Positions 55,221 through 64,000 of a DNA stretch of 64,000 nucleotides are shown in pieces. The first letter of the stretch is position 1, and every line of letters starts with the position of its first letter. Both the position numbers and the translations under genes were made by a program. The DNA comes from an uncultured Sphingorhabdus sp. (GTDB lineage: Bacteria; Pseudomonadota; Alphaproteobacteria; Sphingomonadales; Sphingomonadaceae), in NCBI GenBank assembly GCA_947492905.1, contig CANLOL010000001.1:2293694-2357693 (forward strand), written 5' to 3'. The notes beneath the pieces are model-generated. The model saw only the letters and a list, made by a program, of their open reading frames with translations, was not told the DNA's origin and did not search any database.

Positions 55221-58200
55221 TTAGAATTTACCCAAAATATTGAAGAATAAACCTTCACTGTTAAAGCTCTGATCCGTTAGATCATCTGAGAAATCAGAAA
55301 AGCTATAACCGATACCAATTTTGGCATTATTACCAACATGACGATAGATTGCCGCCAAGGCGCCATAACGCGTATCACCAGCTAAATCATTGGTAAGAAC
55401 GCGGCCCTCCAACAATAAATCCCATGATTTGATGACATGGAAATCAGCTCTTAATATCCCCAAATGTGTATCGCTTGAAACAAATATATCGCTATCACGT
55501 CCCAGAGAAACACTGCCTTCACGATAGCCATATTTCGCACCTAAAGTAAGAGCTTTGGTAATGTCATAATTCACATCGACTGACAAAATCTGACTGCGCT
55601 GTTTTGGGCTAGCCGTTGTTCCGCCTTGGGTAATCTGTCCGATTGGTCCCAAATCTTGGAAATAATTATAGCGTGCCAAAATATTCAATCGATCATTATC
55701 GACTGGACGATATGCGAACCCAAGGCTGCCCTCGACAAAATCAGCAGCACGAACATTAGCCACATCATTATCAGCAATTGCGAAATTCAAACGACCTAAG
55801 AGGCGGAAACTATCACTCAACTGAGCGCTTGCTGAATTGCGCACCAACCAGACATTTTGATCTCGGCCATTGCCTTCTTCGAAACGTCCTTCGACACTGC
55901 TGCCTATGCGGATATTCTCGCCGCTATAGCCAACACCAAAAGTTGCTGCTGTACGTCTAAATAGACCTGAAACTTGATCATCAATCCGACCATTTTCAAA
56001 AGAAGCAGAGAATGACCATTGTGCATCAGGATCAAAATTCAATCCAAAACTGCGGCTTACGCTTGGCGCAGGCCCACCAATTCCGATACGGTTTTCACCA
56101 TATACACTCAATGAAGTGCTAAATCTCTTCCGTGCACCTGCGGTCAAAGTACCGCGATTGCTGTTGGTAAAGATATTTTGCGCTTCCAATCCTGTATCTG
56201 TGCGATCAGCCAGCAATGAATATCCGATATAGGCTTCACTGCCCTCACCCAAACGTCTGTTTAGCTGAACATCTGCACCCAGACCGCCATCACCGCCTGA
56301 CAATTCACCAGCAATGGATAATCGTTCTGTCAATTGTGCTTTAATACCAGCACCGCCGCGATTATTTTCTTGACGGCCAGCATCATTATCTAATGTTAAT
56401 TGACCAAAGCCATATAGATTTAAATTTTGACCATTGGGTTCATAATTAATCTGTAAAGCAGCATCGGTTCGATCGCCATTTTCATCACGACCTTGCAATA
56501 TACCCTGTGTTCTTCGGTCATAACGCAAGCCCAAAGTAGCAGTAACATCAGTGCCAAAGCCTTGTTTCAGATCAACCGTACCTGCGCGCCTTGAACCGAG
56601 ACCCTCAGTACTAATCTCATCATAACCAAATTTGAAATCTGTGCTATCTGATAGGGCTAAATCTGCTTTTACACCCCAACGATCTGTATCAACGCTTGTT
56701 AGTTGTGAGATCGAAGAGAAGCCAGCGTCAAAATGCTCATAATAAGCAGAAATACTGCCTAAATTGCTCTTGCCACCTGTTATTTCAGAGAAATTAACAG
56801 CGGCCTCTGTACGATAGGCTTCAGCCCTAACATTCGCAACACCCGGCGTAGCAAAGTTGACAAAGTTCAGACCACCATCAACAGAATTTGATTGACCAAA
56901 ACCTGGACCTTCTGTTCGCGCAATTTCTGCTTTAAAATAAGTGCCAGCATCATGGCGTATCAAAATATCTGCACCTAATAAAGTTTGATCAGCGCCTTCT
57001 GTGGTTTCTTTTTGCGATGTAACACCTAAGCGCACTGTATCGCCAATCCAACCCGCGCCTCGGCCACCAAATGTATAACCATCTAGGTCACCAAAATTAG
57101 GCGAAAATTCGTAACGAGCAACCAACACAGGAATATTGCCTGATGAACTGCCCTGACGAACTGTCCCACCATCTGGAGCAATAGATGCCAGAGGACGGTT
57201 TAATGTTACGCGGCCTTGGAAATAATCAATATCATAATCTTCTTGCGGACGAAGCTCTACAGTCTCAAGAACCAAACCTGTTTCACGATCACGAATTTCA
57301 ACGCGCAAACGCTCTGATCCGATTGAAATATCTTGCTGTTGCAAGAAGTATAGCGAACCACCGGTTCCTCTAAATTCATCGCGTGCAGGTACAGTCCCTG
57401 GATCCGATGCAAAAGAGGTTAATTGCAGTTTCTTCTCACCAAAACTCGTCACGTCTTCGCTTTGATAATCGATGATTGCACCAAATAAACCACGCTCTAA
57501 TTGCGCCAGTTCTGCTTGATTGATTTGGGTGATAAAATTACCCACCAATAAAGAACTATCTGCTTGCTCTAGGCGTAAATAAAATCCAGTTTGTGTCGGC
57601 GCATCTTGAACCAATGTGCTGTCATCACCATAGACTGGATAAAATTCATCAGAGTCCAAACGGCGTAACAATTGCGCGGGATCTTTGCGATCAATATTAG
57701 AAAATAAATCTTCTAATAATTGTTCACCCGTATCCAGAGAGCTGGTAATCCGAACATCTTTTGAAAACTCACCTTTTAGATAAAAAGCAGCACGAGATGT
57801 TAAGAAATCACCATCCGCTAGACGGTCACCCGTAACTTCAACTGCTGGTCCTTCGCCGCTTGATGTAATGAATGTTAAATCACCTTGTCCCACAAAAAAC
57901 CATTTGCTTTGTGGCTCTGGTACATTGCGCAAGCTACCCAAGATTAATTTCTGATCGCGGGTTATATCAACCGATATAGATTTCATATTCTCTGAAATAA
58001 TCTGCTGTGCAACAAATTTTCCATCAGCATCTACTGGGACTATTTGTCCAGCTACGCGCACGATATCCTGATCAGCTTTAGCAACACCTGTGACAGTGAT
58101 TGTTGAGCTATCTCTCTGAATTATATTGCGAAGCTTTGCTTCATCTATCAAGCCAAATGATGGACGAGTAGCATCAGATTCTTTATTGGGTAATTTTTTC

Positions 58201-59054
58201 TCAACAAGCGTTAATTCTTCACCCTCAGTTTCATCAAAATTGCCTCTCGCATCATAAACACGATACACAAAATATAATGATGAAGGCTCATCAGAAGATT
58301 TCCAACTACCATATCCATCTTTATTCATCTCAACAATGGCAATCGGATTGCTATCGCTAGGCTGCCCTGTTTCAAAAATGCGAATTTCAGATTTTTCAAT
58401 AAATGCAGGATAATTACTATATCCTAGAAACTCCGTATCCTCTCCGCGAACTGAAGTTCTTACATTATCAATAATACCAACAGATAATATAGGCTGCGCT
58501 GACAAATCATCATGCACAATTTGTATATTATGAGGATCATCATTTTGTGCTCCAGCTTCTACTACAGCAATATCAAATGGGTTCTTATTGGAACTAATTT
58601 GACCTTTGGATTCAGAAGAGCTGCTGATTTGTTCGACATTATTTAAGTTAGAGGTAACGGTCGAATTTAAGCTAGAGGTAACGGTCGAATTTAAGCTAGA
58701 CGTTACGCTCGAATTTAAGCTAGACGTTACGCTCGAAGCAGCAATATCATTCCCAATATTCTTATCAACATTTTGAACGACTAGGCTAGAAGTGATATTT
58801 GATTGAATATCATCTGAAACTGCTGCAATGTTCGCTTCGGTAATATTTGCTGTATTGCTATATTCACTCGATGCTTTTCCAATTGTGTCCATCAAAGAGC
58901 TGCTCACCAATCCAGTAGCATGTGCATTTCCTGGAATTAAAGCTGCTACACCAATTGCTGTAGTGCTCATCCATGGTGATTTTTTATCAACTTTAATCGC
59001 ATGTTTTTGTACAAAAGAGGCACGGAACATATTTTTTTGATTCATATAAGTCAT
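55221..59054 (-). CDS. Large outer-membrane beta-barrel protein, partner of the DUF11-repeat protein
   Basis: 1277 aa. A long N-terminal signal-like segment (about 1-47, ending GNAHA) is followed by a Ser/Asn-rich tract with four 8-residue SLNSTVTS-type repeats (residues about 107-140). Then come soluble beta-sandwich-like domains (230-420) and a plug-like stretch containing FYPVYGDDSTLVQDAPTQ-type sequence. A long barrel of amphipathic strands (about 600-1277) ends NILGKF with C-terminal Phe. ATG 59054 follows GGGGAG, which lies in the last codons of the upstream gene, so the two are translationally coupled. The family is not named with confidence; a surface anchor or secretion barrel is inferred. 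Confidence 0.8.
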   Translation of the reverse strand: MTYMNQKNMFRASFVQKHAIKVDKKSPWMSTTAIGVAALIPGNAHATGLVSSSLMDTIGKASSEYSNTANITEANIAAVSDDIQSNITSSLVVQNVDKNIGNDIAASSVTSSLNSSVTSSLNSTVTSSLNSTVTSNLNNVEQISSSSESKGQISSNKNPFDIAVVEAGAQNDDPHNIQIVHDDLSAQPILSVGIIDNVRTSVRGEDTEFLGYSNYPAFIEKSEIRIFETGQPSDSNPIAIVEMNKDGYGSWKSSDEPSSLYFVYRVYDARGNFDETEGEELTLVEKKLPNKESDATRPSFGLIDEAKLRNIIQRDSSTITVTGVAKADQDIVRVAGQIVPVDADGKFVAQQIISENMKSISVDITRDQKLILGSLRNVPEPQSKWFFVGQGDLTFITSSGEGPAVEVTGDRLADGDFLTSRAAFYLKGEFSKDVRITSSLDTGEQLLEDLFSNIDRKDPAQLLRRLDSDEFYPVYGDDSTLVQDAPTQTGFYLRLEQADSSLLVGNFITQINQAELAQLERGLFGAIIDYQSEDVTSFGEKKLQLTSFASDPGTVPARDEFRGTGGSLYFLQQQDISIGSERLRVEIRDRETGLVLETVELRPQEDYDIDYFQGRVTLNRPLASIAPDGGTVRQGSSSGNIPVLVARYEFSPNFGDLDGYTFGGRGAGWIGDTVRLGVTSQKETTEGADQTLLGADILIRHDAGTYFKAEIARTEGPGFGQSNSVDGGLNFVNFATPGVANVRAEAYRTEAAVNFSEITGGKSNLGSISAYYEHFDAGFSSISQLTSVDTDRWGVKADLALSDSTDFKFGYDEISTEGLGSRRAGTVDLKQGFGTDVTATLGLRYDRRTQGILQGRDENGDRTDAALQINYEPNGQNLNLYGFGQLTLDNDAGRQENNRGGAGIKAQLTERLSIAGELSGGDGGLGADVQLNRRLGEGSEAYIGYSLLADRTDTGLEAQNIFTNSNRGTLTAGARKRFSTSLSVYGENRIGIGGPAPSVSRSFGLNFDPDAQWSFSASFENGRIDDQVSGLFRRTAATFGVGYSGENIRIGSSVEGRFEEGNGRDQNVWLVRNSASAQLSDSFRLLGRLNFAIADNDVANVRAADFVEGSLGFAYRPVDNDRLNILARYNYFQDLGPIGQITQGGTTASPKQRSQILSVDVNYDITKALTLGAKYGYREGSVSLGRDSDIFVSSDTHLGILRADFHVIKSWDLLLEGRVLTNDLAGDTRYGALAAIYRHVGNNAKIGIGYSFSDFSDDLTDQSFNSEGLFFNILGKF
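58641..58736 (-). repeat. Four tandem 24-bp repeats inside the barrel gene
   Basis: Four copies of ATTTAAGCTAGA-type 24-bp units (58641, 58665, 58689, 58713), differing at a few positions. The length is a multiple of three, so copy changes would only add or remove 8 residues of a low-complexity Ser/Asn tract. Confidence 0.9.
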
Positions 59055-59059
59055 GATAA

Positions 59060-62000
59060 TTACTCCCCTCCTTTTTCATCTGTAGTATTGATATTCTTAA
59101 CCGAAATATTGACTAAGATTGTGGGTGGTGGCCCATCCCAATCAGATTTAAATATGGCGTCAATTGCAGAGGTTAATTCGGACATTCTTCCTCTTGCTAG
59201 CTCGATATTTTCGCCATCGGACAATTGATATTGAAGGCTGATAACTGGTGCCTTTGGATCAACTTGTTCTTTTAGAGCCGCTAACTGCCCAGCATATTGC
59301 GGTGCTAGCTGTGTTTGCGTATTTTCAAATGCATCACTATTCAGAGAAATAGTTACGCGTTTCGCTTCCTGAACACCAAAATTAAGCTTGCTAATCTTAC
59401 CGCGTGTCAAACGCACTGAACGTGGGTTTTCGGTCGTGATTTGGTATCCAGTCGGAAGCGTGCGCTTATCTAATTTCAAGACATAGTTTGAACCGATGCG
59501 AGCATCTGGAACTAATGCACATGTGATATGATAGCGTCCTTCTCCATCGGTGGTAATCAAATTACCGTCTACCGTTGCTAATCTTACAGAGGGTACACCA
59601 GGCTCGCCTTTATCTTGATATCCATTACCATTATAATCGTTAAACACTTTACCAATTATTTCAGAGCAATCGAATATTGCACTTGGCGCTATTGATACTA
59701 TGGCCTGACCACGATTAGAAATATCGCTATTATCTGCACTATTTTGTGCCAATCCAATATTAACGCGATCTCCGGTCGTAACACCAGCACCAACGACCAT
59801 GATCAAATTATATTCGACACTGCTGTTGGCAGGGATAAGTTGGTCATTCCAAACCAATTCTCGACCAGTTTGAACAGGTTCTAATGGCGCTCCATTAACA
59901 ACCGCAGATCCTTCAACATATTTAAAACCTGGTGGTATAATATCTATCACATTTACGCCTGCACGTTGCACATTCTCTGCATTACGAACCGTAATTGTGT
60001 AGGGAATAACATCACCGGTACTTGCTGTACGCTTTGTACTTGTTTTGGTGATCATTAATGGATCACGTGATATAAACCCATCCAATGGAATATGGTTATT
60101 AATCACATCTGGATCACCACTGGCCAATAAGAACCCAAGGAAATAACGCGTATCTTGATTGCCTGTTGGAGCTTCATTTTGATCTTGAACGCGTACTGGA
60201 GCACCCAATCCTGTAGGATTAAGGGATTCAGATTCCGGTAGGAATACCGTTGATACATCTGATATTCCAGCGGGCGGCGTCAATATGATTTGATAGAATG
60301 TCTCTCCTAATGGACAGGCTGGGTCTGCTCCGGGAACAATATCAAATCGATATTCACCAGTTGCGCCTGTGACTTGGCTAGCTTGCGATGGATCAACAAA
60401 ACAAATTTCCGGTAATGGGTTTCCATCTGCATCTGCTAATATTGCCAACACTCCTGCTATCGGAGCTCGTGTGACGGAGTCATAAATAACACCAGATGGA
60501 TCAATAGGCTGGTTTTGATCGGTTAGCGCTTCATTAGGCGTTAATTGAATATCTTCAATTCTACCAAATTCAACGCCATTATCTGGGTTACGGAAAACAA
60601 TGTCATAGCCCTCTTTTGTCTCAACACCTTCAAAGCTATAATCCCCATTTTCATCAGTTGTAGTCGTTGCAACTACATTTCCATCACTATCTAGTAACTC
60701 AACTATCCACAGAGGACGGCCTTCTTCGCCATCATCAAGAGTGTCATCACTATCATCATCATCAAATGCTCTACCTGATACGCTACTAAGAGCAGGCTCA
60801 ACGATAACTGTCACAGTTGCAATAGCGCAATTATCAGGGTTCAGTTTTTCACAGATCTCATATTCTATTATATAGGTTCCAGCTGGTACATCTGGATCTA
60901 ATGATACAATACCCGTTTCAACATCCAATACCACTCCTGGATTAGAAGCAGGCGTTAATATAGTAGCTGTAATATCATCGACATCGATAGGATCACCATT
61001 GAGCGTGTCATTATCAAAAGCATTTAACAGATTATCGCTTCCAATATCGCTATTGATTGGCTCTGCAATGTCAGAAGTTGCCGTAATCTCTGGTGCAATC
61101 ACTTCAACCGTAACGGTGGTAATAGCACAATTATCTGGGTTCAATGTCTCGCATATCTCATACTCAATCTCATACGTTCCCGCTGGAGTACCTGCTGGTA
61201 CATCAACAAGACCTGTGACTGGATCAAGAACAGGGACGCTTGCGCCTGGCGTTAGCGGCGTTGCTGGCGTCAAGATGGTCGCTGTAATGTCATTGACATC
61301 AACAGGATCACCATTGAGCATGTCATTATCAAAAGCATTGATAATATCATCACCGCCATCTGCACCATTGACAGGCGCTGGCGTATCTACTGATGCCGTA
61401 ATGAAGTTTTCAATTTCGACAGCTTCTTCTAAATCATCGCCTACAGTGGTTGGATCAGGTTGATCACCTGATGCTGCGCTGGTGATGTTGGTAATGGTGT
61501 TACCGCCCTCACCTGCATCGACGATACCTTCGATGGTCAAAGTAGCACTGGCGCCATCGGCCAATGTGCCAATGCTCCATAGACCGCTTATCGCATCATA
61601 AGAACCTATGCTCACGCTACCATTATTGGCGGTGGGCGTTAAGCCTGCTGGGATAAGATCGCTCAACGATACACCCGTGGCCTGCGCGGCGCCATTGTTG
61701 GTCACTTCAATCTGGAAGGTCACTATATCGCCTTCTGCTGGCGTTGGATCACCGCTGGTCAATGTCTTAGCGGTCACAAGGTCCGCGCCATTATCAACGA
61801 TAACCGCTTCTTCTAAATCATCGCCTACAGTGGTAGGATCGGGCTGATCACCCGATGCTGCGGTTGTGATGTTGGTAATGGTGTTACCGCCTTCCCCTGC
61901 ATCGACGATACCTTCGATGGTCAAAGTAGCGCTGGCGCCATCGGCCAATGTGCCAATGCTCCATAGACCGCTTATCGCATCATAAGACCCTATGCTCACG

Positions 62001-64000
62001 CTACCATTATTGGCGGTGGGCGTTAAGCCTGCTGGGATAAGATCGCTCAACGATACACCCGTGGCCTGCGCGGCGCCATTGTTGGTCACTTCAATCTGGA
62101 AGGTCACTATATCGCCTTCCGCTGGCGTTGGATCACCGCTGGTCAATGTCTTAGCGGTCACAAGGTCCGCGCCATTATCAACGATAACCGCTTCTTCTAA
62201 ATCATCGCCTACAGTGGTAGGATCGGGCTGATCACCCGATGCTGCGGTTGTGATGTTGGTAATGGTGTTACCGCCCTCACCTGCATCAACAATACCTTCG
62301 ATGGTCAAAGTAGCGCTGGCGCCATCGGCCAATGTGCCAATGCTCCATAGACCGCTTATCGCATCATAAGAACCTATGCTCACGCTGCCATTATTGGCGG
62401 TGGGCGTTAAGCCTGCTGGGATAAGATCGCTCAACGATACACCCGTGGCCTGCGCTGCGCCATTGTTGGTCACTTCAATCTGGAAGGTCACTATATCGCC
62501 TTCCGCTGGCGTTGGATCACCGCTGGTCAATGTCTTAACGGTCACAAGGTCCGCGCCATTATCAACGATAACCGCTTCTTCTAAATCATCGCCTACAGTG
62601 GTAGGATCGGGCTGATCACCCGATGCTGCGGTTGTGATGTTGGTAATGGTGTTACCGCCTTCCCCTGCATCGACGATACCTTCGATGGTCAAAGTAGCGC
62701 TGGCGCCATCGGCCAATGTGCCAATGCTCCATAGACCGCTTATCGCATCATAAGACCCTATGCTCACGCTACCATTATTGGCGGTGGGCGTTAAGCCTGC
62801 TGGGATAAGATCGCTCAACGATACACCGGTGGCCTGCGCTGCGCCATTGTTGGTCACTTCAATCTGGAAGGTCACTATATCGCCTTCCGCTGGCGTTGGA
62901 TCACCGCTGGTCAATGTCTTAGCGGTCACAAGGTCCGCGCCATTATCAACAATAACCGCTTCTTCTAAATCATCGCCTACAGTGGTTGGATCAGGTTGAT
63001 CACCTGATGCTGCGCTGGTGATGTTGGTAATGGTGTTACCGCCCTCACCTGCATCGACGATACCTTCGATGGTCAAAGTAGCACTGGCGCCATCGGCCAA
63101 TGTGCCAATGCTCCATAGACCGCTTATCGCATCATAAGAGCCTATGCTCACGCTGCCATTATTAGCGGTGGGCGTTAAGCCTGCTGGGATAAGATCGCTC
63201 AAAGATACACCCGTGGCCTGCGCTGCGCCATTGTTGGTCACTTCAATCTGGAAGGTCACTATATCGCCTTCTGCTGGCGTTGGATCACCGCTGGTCAATG
63301 TCTTAGCGGTCACAAGGTCCGCGCCATTATCAACAATAACCGCTTCTTCTAAATCATCACCTACAGTGGTTGGATCAGGTTGATCACCTGATGCTGCGCT
63401 GGTGATGTTGGTAATGGTGTTACCGCCCTCACCTGCATCAACGCTGCCTTCGATGGTCAAAGTAGCGCTGGCGCCATCGGCCAATGTGCCAATGCTCCAT
63501 AGACCGCTTATCGCATCATAAGAGCCTGTGCTCACGCTACCATTATTGGCGGTGGGCGTTAAGCCTGCTGGGATAAGATCGCTCAACGATACACCCGTGG
63601 CCTGCGCTGCGCCATTGTTGGTCACTTCAATCTGGAAGGTCACTATATCGCCTTCCGCTGGCGTTGGATCACCGCTGGTCAATGTCTTAGCGGTCACAAG
63701 GTCCGCGCCATTATCAACGATAACCGCTTCTTCTAAATCATCGCCTACAGTGCTAGGATCAGGCTGATCGCCCGATGCTGCGGTTGTGATGTTGGTAATG
63801 GTGTTACCGCCCTCACCTGCATCAACGATACCTTCGATGGTCAAAGTAGCGCTGGCGCCATCGGCCAATGTGCCAATGCTCCATAGACCGCTTATCGCAT
63901 CATAAGACCCTATGCTCACGCTACCATTATTGGCGGTGGGCGTTAAGCCTGCTGGGATAAGATCGCTCAACGATACACCCGTGGCCTGCGCTGCGCCATT
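59060..64000 (-). CDS. Giant DUF11-repeat surface protein, N-terminus beyond window edge
   Basis: 1646 residues visible; the frame is open to base 64000, so the N-terminus and signal are missing. From the visible N-terminal end: one partial and six full near-identical 128-aa DUF11-type domains (V-T-x-T-x-E-V-T-N-N-G-type, LSDLIPAGL motif), two about 90-residue domains each ending ICE(T/K)LNPDNCAI, an SdrD-B-like domain (GRAFDDDDSDDTLDDGEEG, then ENGDYSFEGV), further DUF11 domains (ITKTSTKRTASTGDVIPYTITV) and a second SdrD-like calcium-type loop (DYNGNGYQDKGEPGVP). A C-terminal domain follows. No membrane anchor or PEP-CTERM tail is seen. Probably a secreted or surface adhesin-like protein; the function is inferred. 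Confidence 0.85.
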   Translation of the reverse strand, partial: NGAAQATGVSLSDLIPAGLTPTANNGSVSIGSYDAISGLWSIGTLADGASATLTIEGIVDAGEGGNTITNITTAASGDQPDPSTVGDDLEEAVIVDNGADLVTAKTLTSGDPTPAEGDIVTFQIEVTNNGAAQATGVSLSDLIPAGLTPTANNGSVSTGSYDAISGLWSIGTLADGASATLTIEGSVDAGEGGNTITNITSAASGDQPDPTTVGDDLEEAVIVDNGADLVTAKTLTSGDPTPAEGDIVTFQIEVTNNGAAQATGVSLSDLIPAGLTPTANNGSVSIGSYDAISGLWSIGTLADGASATLTIEGIVDAGEGGNTITNITSAASGDQPDPTTVGDDLEEAVIVDNGADLVTAKTLTSGDPTPAEGDIVTFQIEVTNNGAAQATGVSLSDLIPAGLTPTANNGSVSIGSYDAISGLWSIGTLADGASATLTIEGIVDAGEGGNTITNITTAASGDQPDPTTVGDDLEEAVIVDNGADLVTVKTLTSGDPTPAEGDIVTFQIEVTNNGAAQATGVSLSDLIPAGLTPTANNGSVSIGSYDAISGLWSIGTLADGASATLTIEGIVDAGEGGNTITNITTAASGDQPDPTTVGDDLEEAVIVDNGADLVTAKTLTSGDPTPAEGDIVTFQIEVTNNGAAQATGVSLSDLIPAGLTPTANNGSVSIGSYDAISGLWSIGTLADGASATLTIEGIVDAGEGGNTITNITTAASGDQPDPTTVGDDLEEAVIVDNGADLVTAKTLTSGDPTPAEGDIVTFQIEVTNNGAAQATGVSLSDLIPAGLTPTANNGSVSIGSYDAISGLWSIGTLADGASATLTIEGIVDAGEGGNTITNITSAASGDQPDPTTVGDDLEEAVEIENFITASVDTPAPVNGADGGDDIINAFDNDMLNGDPVDVNDITATILTPATPLTPGASVPVLDPVTGLVDVPAGTPAGTYEIEYEICETLNPDNCAITTVTVEVIAPEITATSDIAEPINSDIGSDNLLNAFDNDTLNGDPIDVDDITATILTPASNPGVVLDVETGIVSLDPDVPAGTYIIEYEICEKLNPDNCAIATVTVIVEPALSSVSGRAFDDDDSDDTLDDGEEGRPLWIVELLDSDGNVVATTTTDENGDYSFEGVETKEGYDIVFRNPDNGVEFGRIEDIQLTPNEALTDQNQPIDPSGVIYDSVTRAPIAGVLAILADADGNPLPEICFVDPSQASQVTGATGEYRFDIVPGADPACPLGETFYQIILTPPAGISDVSTVFLPESESLNPTGLGAPVRVQDQNEAPTGNQDTRYFLGFLLASGDPDVINNHIPLDGFISRDPLMITKTSTKRTASTGDVIPYTITVRNAENVQRAGVNVIDIIPPGFKYVEGSAVVNGAPLEPVQTGRELVWNDQLIPANSSVEYNLIMVVGAGVTTGDRVNIGLAQNSADNSDISNRGQAIVSIAPSAIFDCSEIIGKVFNDYNGNGYQDKGEPGVPSVRLATVDGNLITTDGEGRYHITCALVPDARIGSNYVLKLDKRTLPTGYQITTENPRSVRLTRGKISKLNFGVQEAKRVTISLNSDAFENTQTQLAPQYAGQLAALKEQVDPKAPVISLQYQLSDGENIELARGRMSELTSAIDAIFKSDWDGPPPTILVNISVKNINTTDEKGGE
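61420..64000 (-). repeat. 384-bp tandem repeats coding DUF11 domains
   Basis: Six full units and one cut by the right edge, with an exact 384-bp period (units offset at about 61608, 61992, 62376, 62760, 63144, 63528 and 63912). They differ by scattered, mostly silent substitutions such as TCT/TCC before GCTGGCG and GTTGTG/CTGGTG, plus rare coding changes (Val for Ala in ADLVTAK, Thr for Ile in SVSIGS, Ser for Ile in EGIVDAG). This suggests recent duplication or gene conversion. The array probably continues past the window. Confidence 0.95.

Noticed and set aside
61608..63767. Repeated plus-strand ORFs of 79 codons every 384 bp
   Set aside because: They are antisense shadows of the minus-strand DUF11 repeats and share its period exactly. 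No ribosome sites are seen.

Overview
The window comes from a Gram-negative alphaproteobacterium, most likely in the order Sphingomonadales. Supporting signs are the hrcA-grpE block divergent from rph-rdgB-hemW, the gshB-yraN-rsmI-PBP activator block, an exosortase A (XrtA) exopolysaccharide locus, and several TonB-receptor, autotransporter and beta-barrel outer-membrane proteins. The DNA looks AT-rich for that order. No rRNA, CRISPR array, prophage or insertion sequence was seen. One tRNA gene with anticodon CAT is present.

Left part (1-20043), mostly housekeeping. It holds a partial dnaK, a PCu(A)C-type copper-chaperone lipoprotein, a small HEMTH metallopeptidase-like protein, a MATE exporter, a GntP permease, a small HEPN-like ORF, grpE, hrcA, rph, rdgB, a CAP-domain lipoprotein, hemW, a XerC/D recombinase, gshB, yraN, rsmI, a PBP activator, def, recR, fmt and truA. 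Between the recombinase and gshB (about 11990-13530) is an accessory islet. It contains a GIY-YIG nuclease gene closely bracketed by inverted copies of a 29-bp palindromic repeat, an unrecognised 271-aa gene, and a pair of REP/BIME-like hairpins.

Middle part (20067-39140), the XrtA polysaccharide locus. One long minus-strand run, with many stop/start overlaps, goes from the Wza-like export lipoprotein through the Wzz-like chain-length protein, tyrosine autokinase, outer-membrane barrel, AAA ATPase, polysaccharide deacetylase, FemAB-like protein, glycosyltransferase and XrtA-EpsI fusion to an AsnB-like amidotransferase. Upstream lies a side module: an AMP ligase and PLP decarboxylase on the minus strand, and an acyltransferase, acyl carrier protein and two alpha/beta-hydrolase-like proteins on the plus strand. 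The module looks able to activate, carry and transfer a small group, possibly onto the polysaccharide. No PEP-CTERM substrate and no flippase, polymerase or priming transferase is present, so the system must be completed elsewhere.

Right part (39216-64000). It starts with a large trypsin-like autotransporter, the tRNA, a 2'-5' RNA ligase-like protein, mltG and the fatty-acid genes fabF, acpP, fabG and fabD. These are followed by rpsF-rpsR-rplI, folE, a zinc-ribbon/TonB hybrid protein, a transaldolase-family gene, a TonB-receptor-like protein with an Arg/Gly/Pro-rich insert, and an NrtS-like membrane protein. The window ends in a two-gene surface operon: a giant protein with near-identical 128-residue DUF11-type repeats (running off the right edge), followed 5 bp later by a 1277-aa outer-membrane barrel protein.

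All calls rest on reading the sequence and recalled family motifs. No database search was run.
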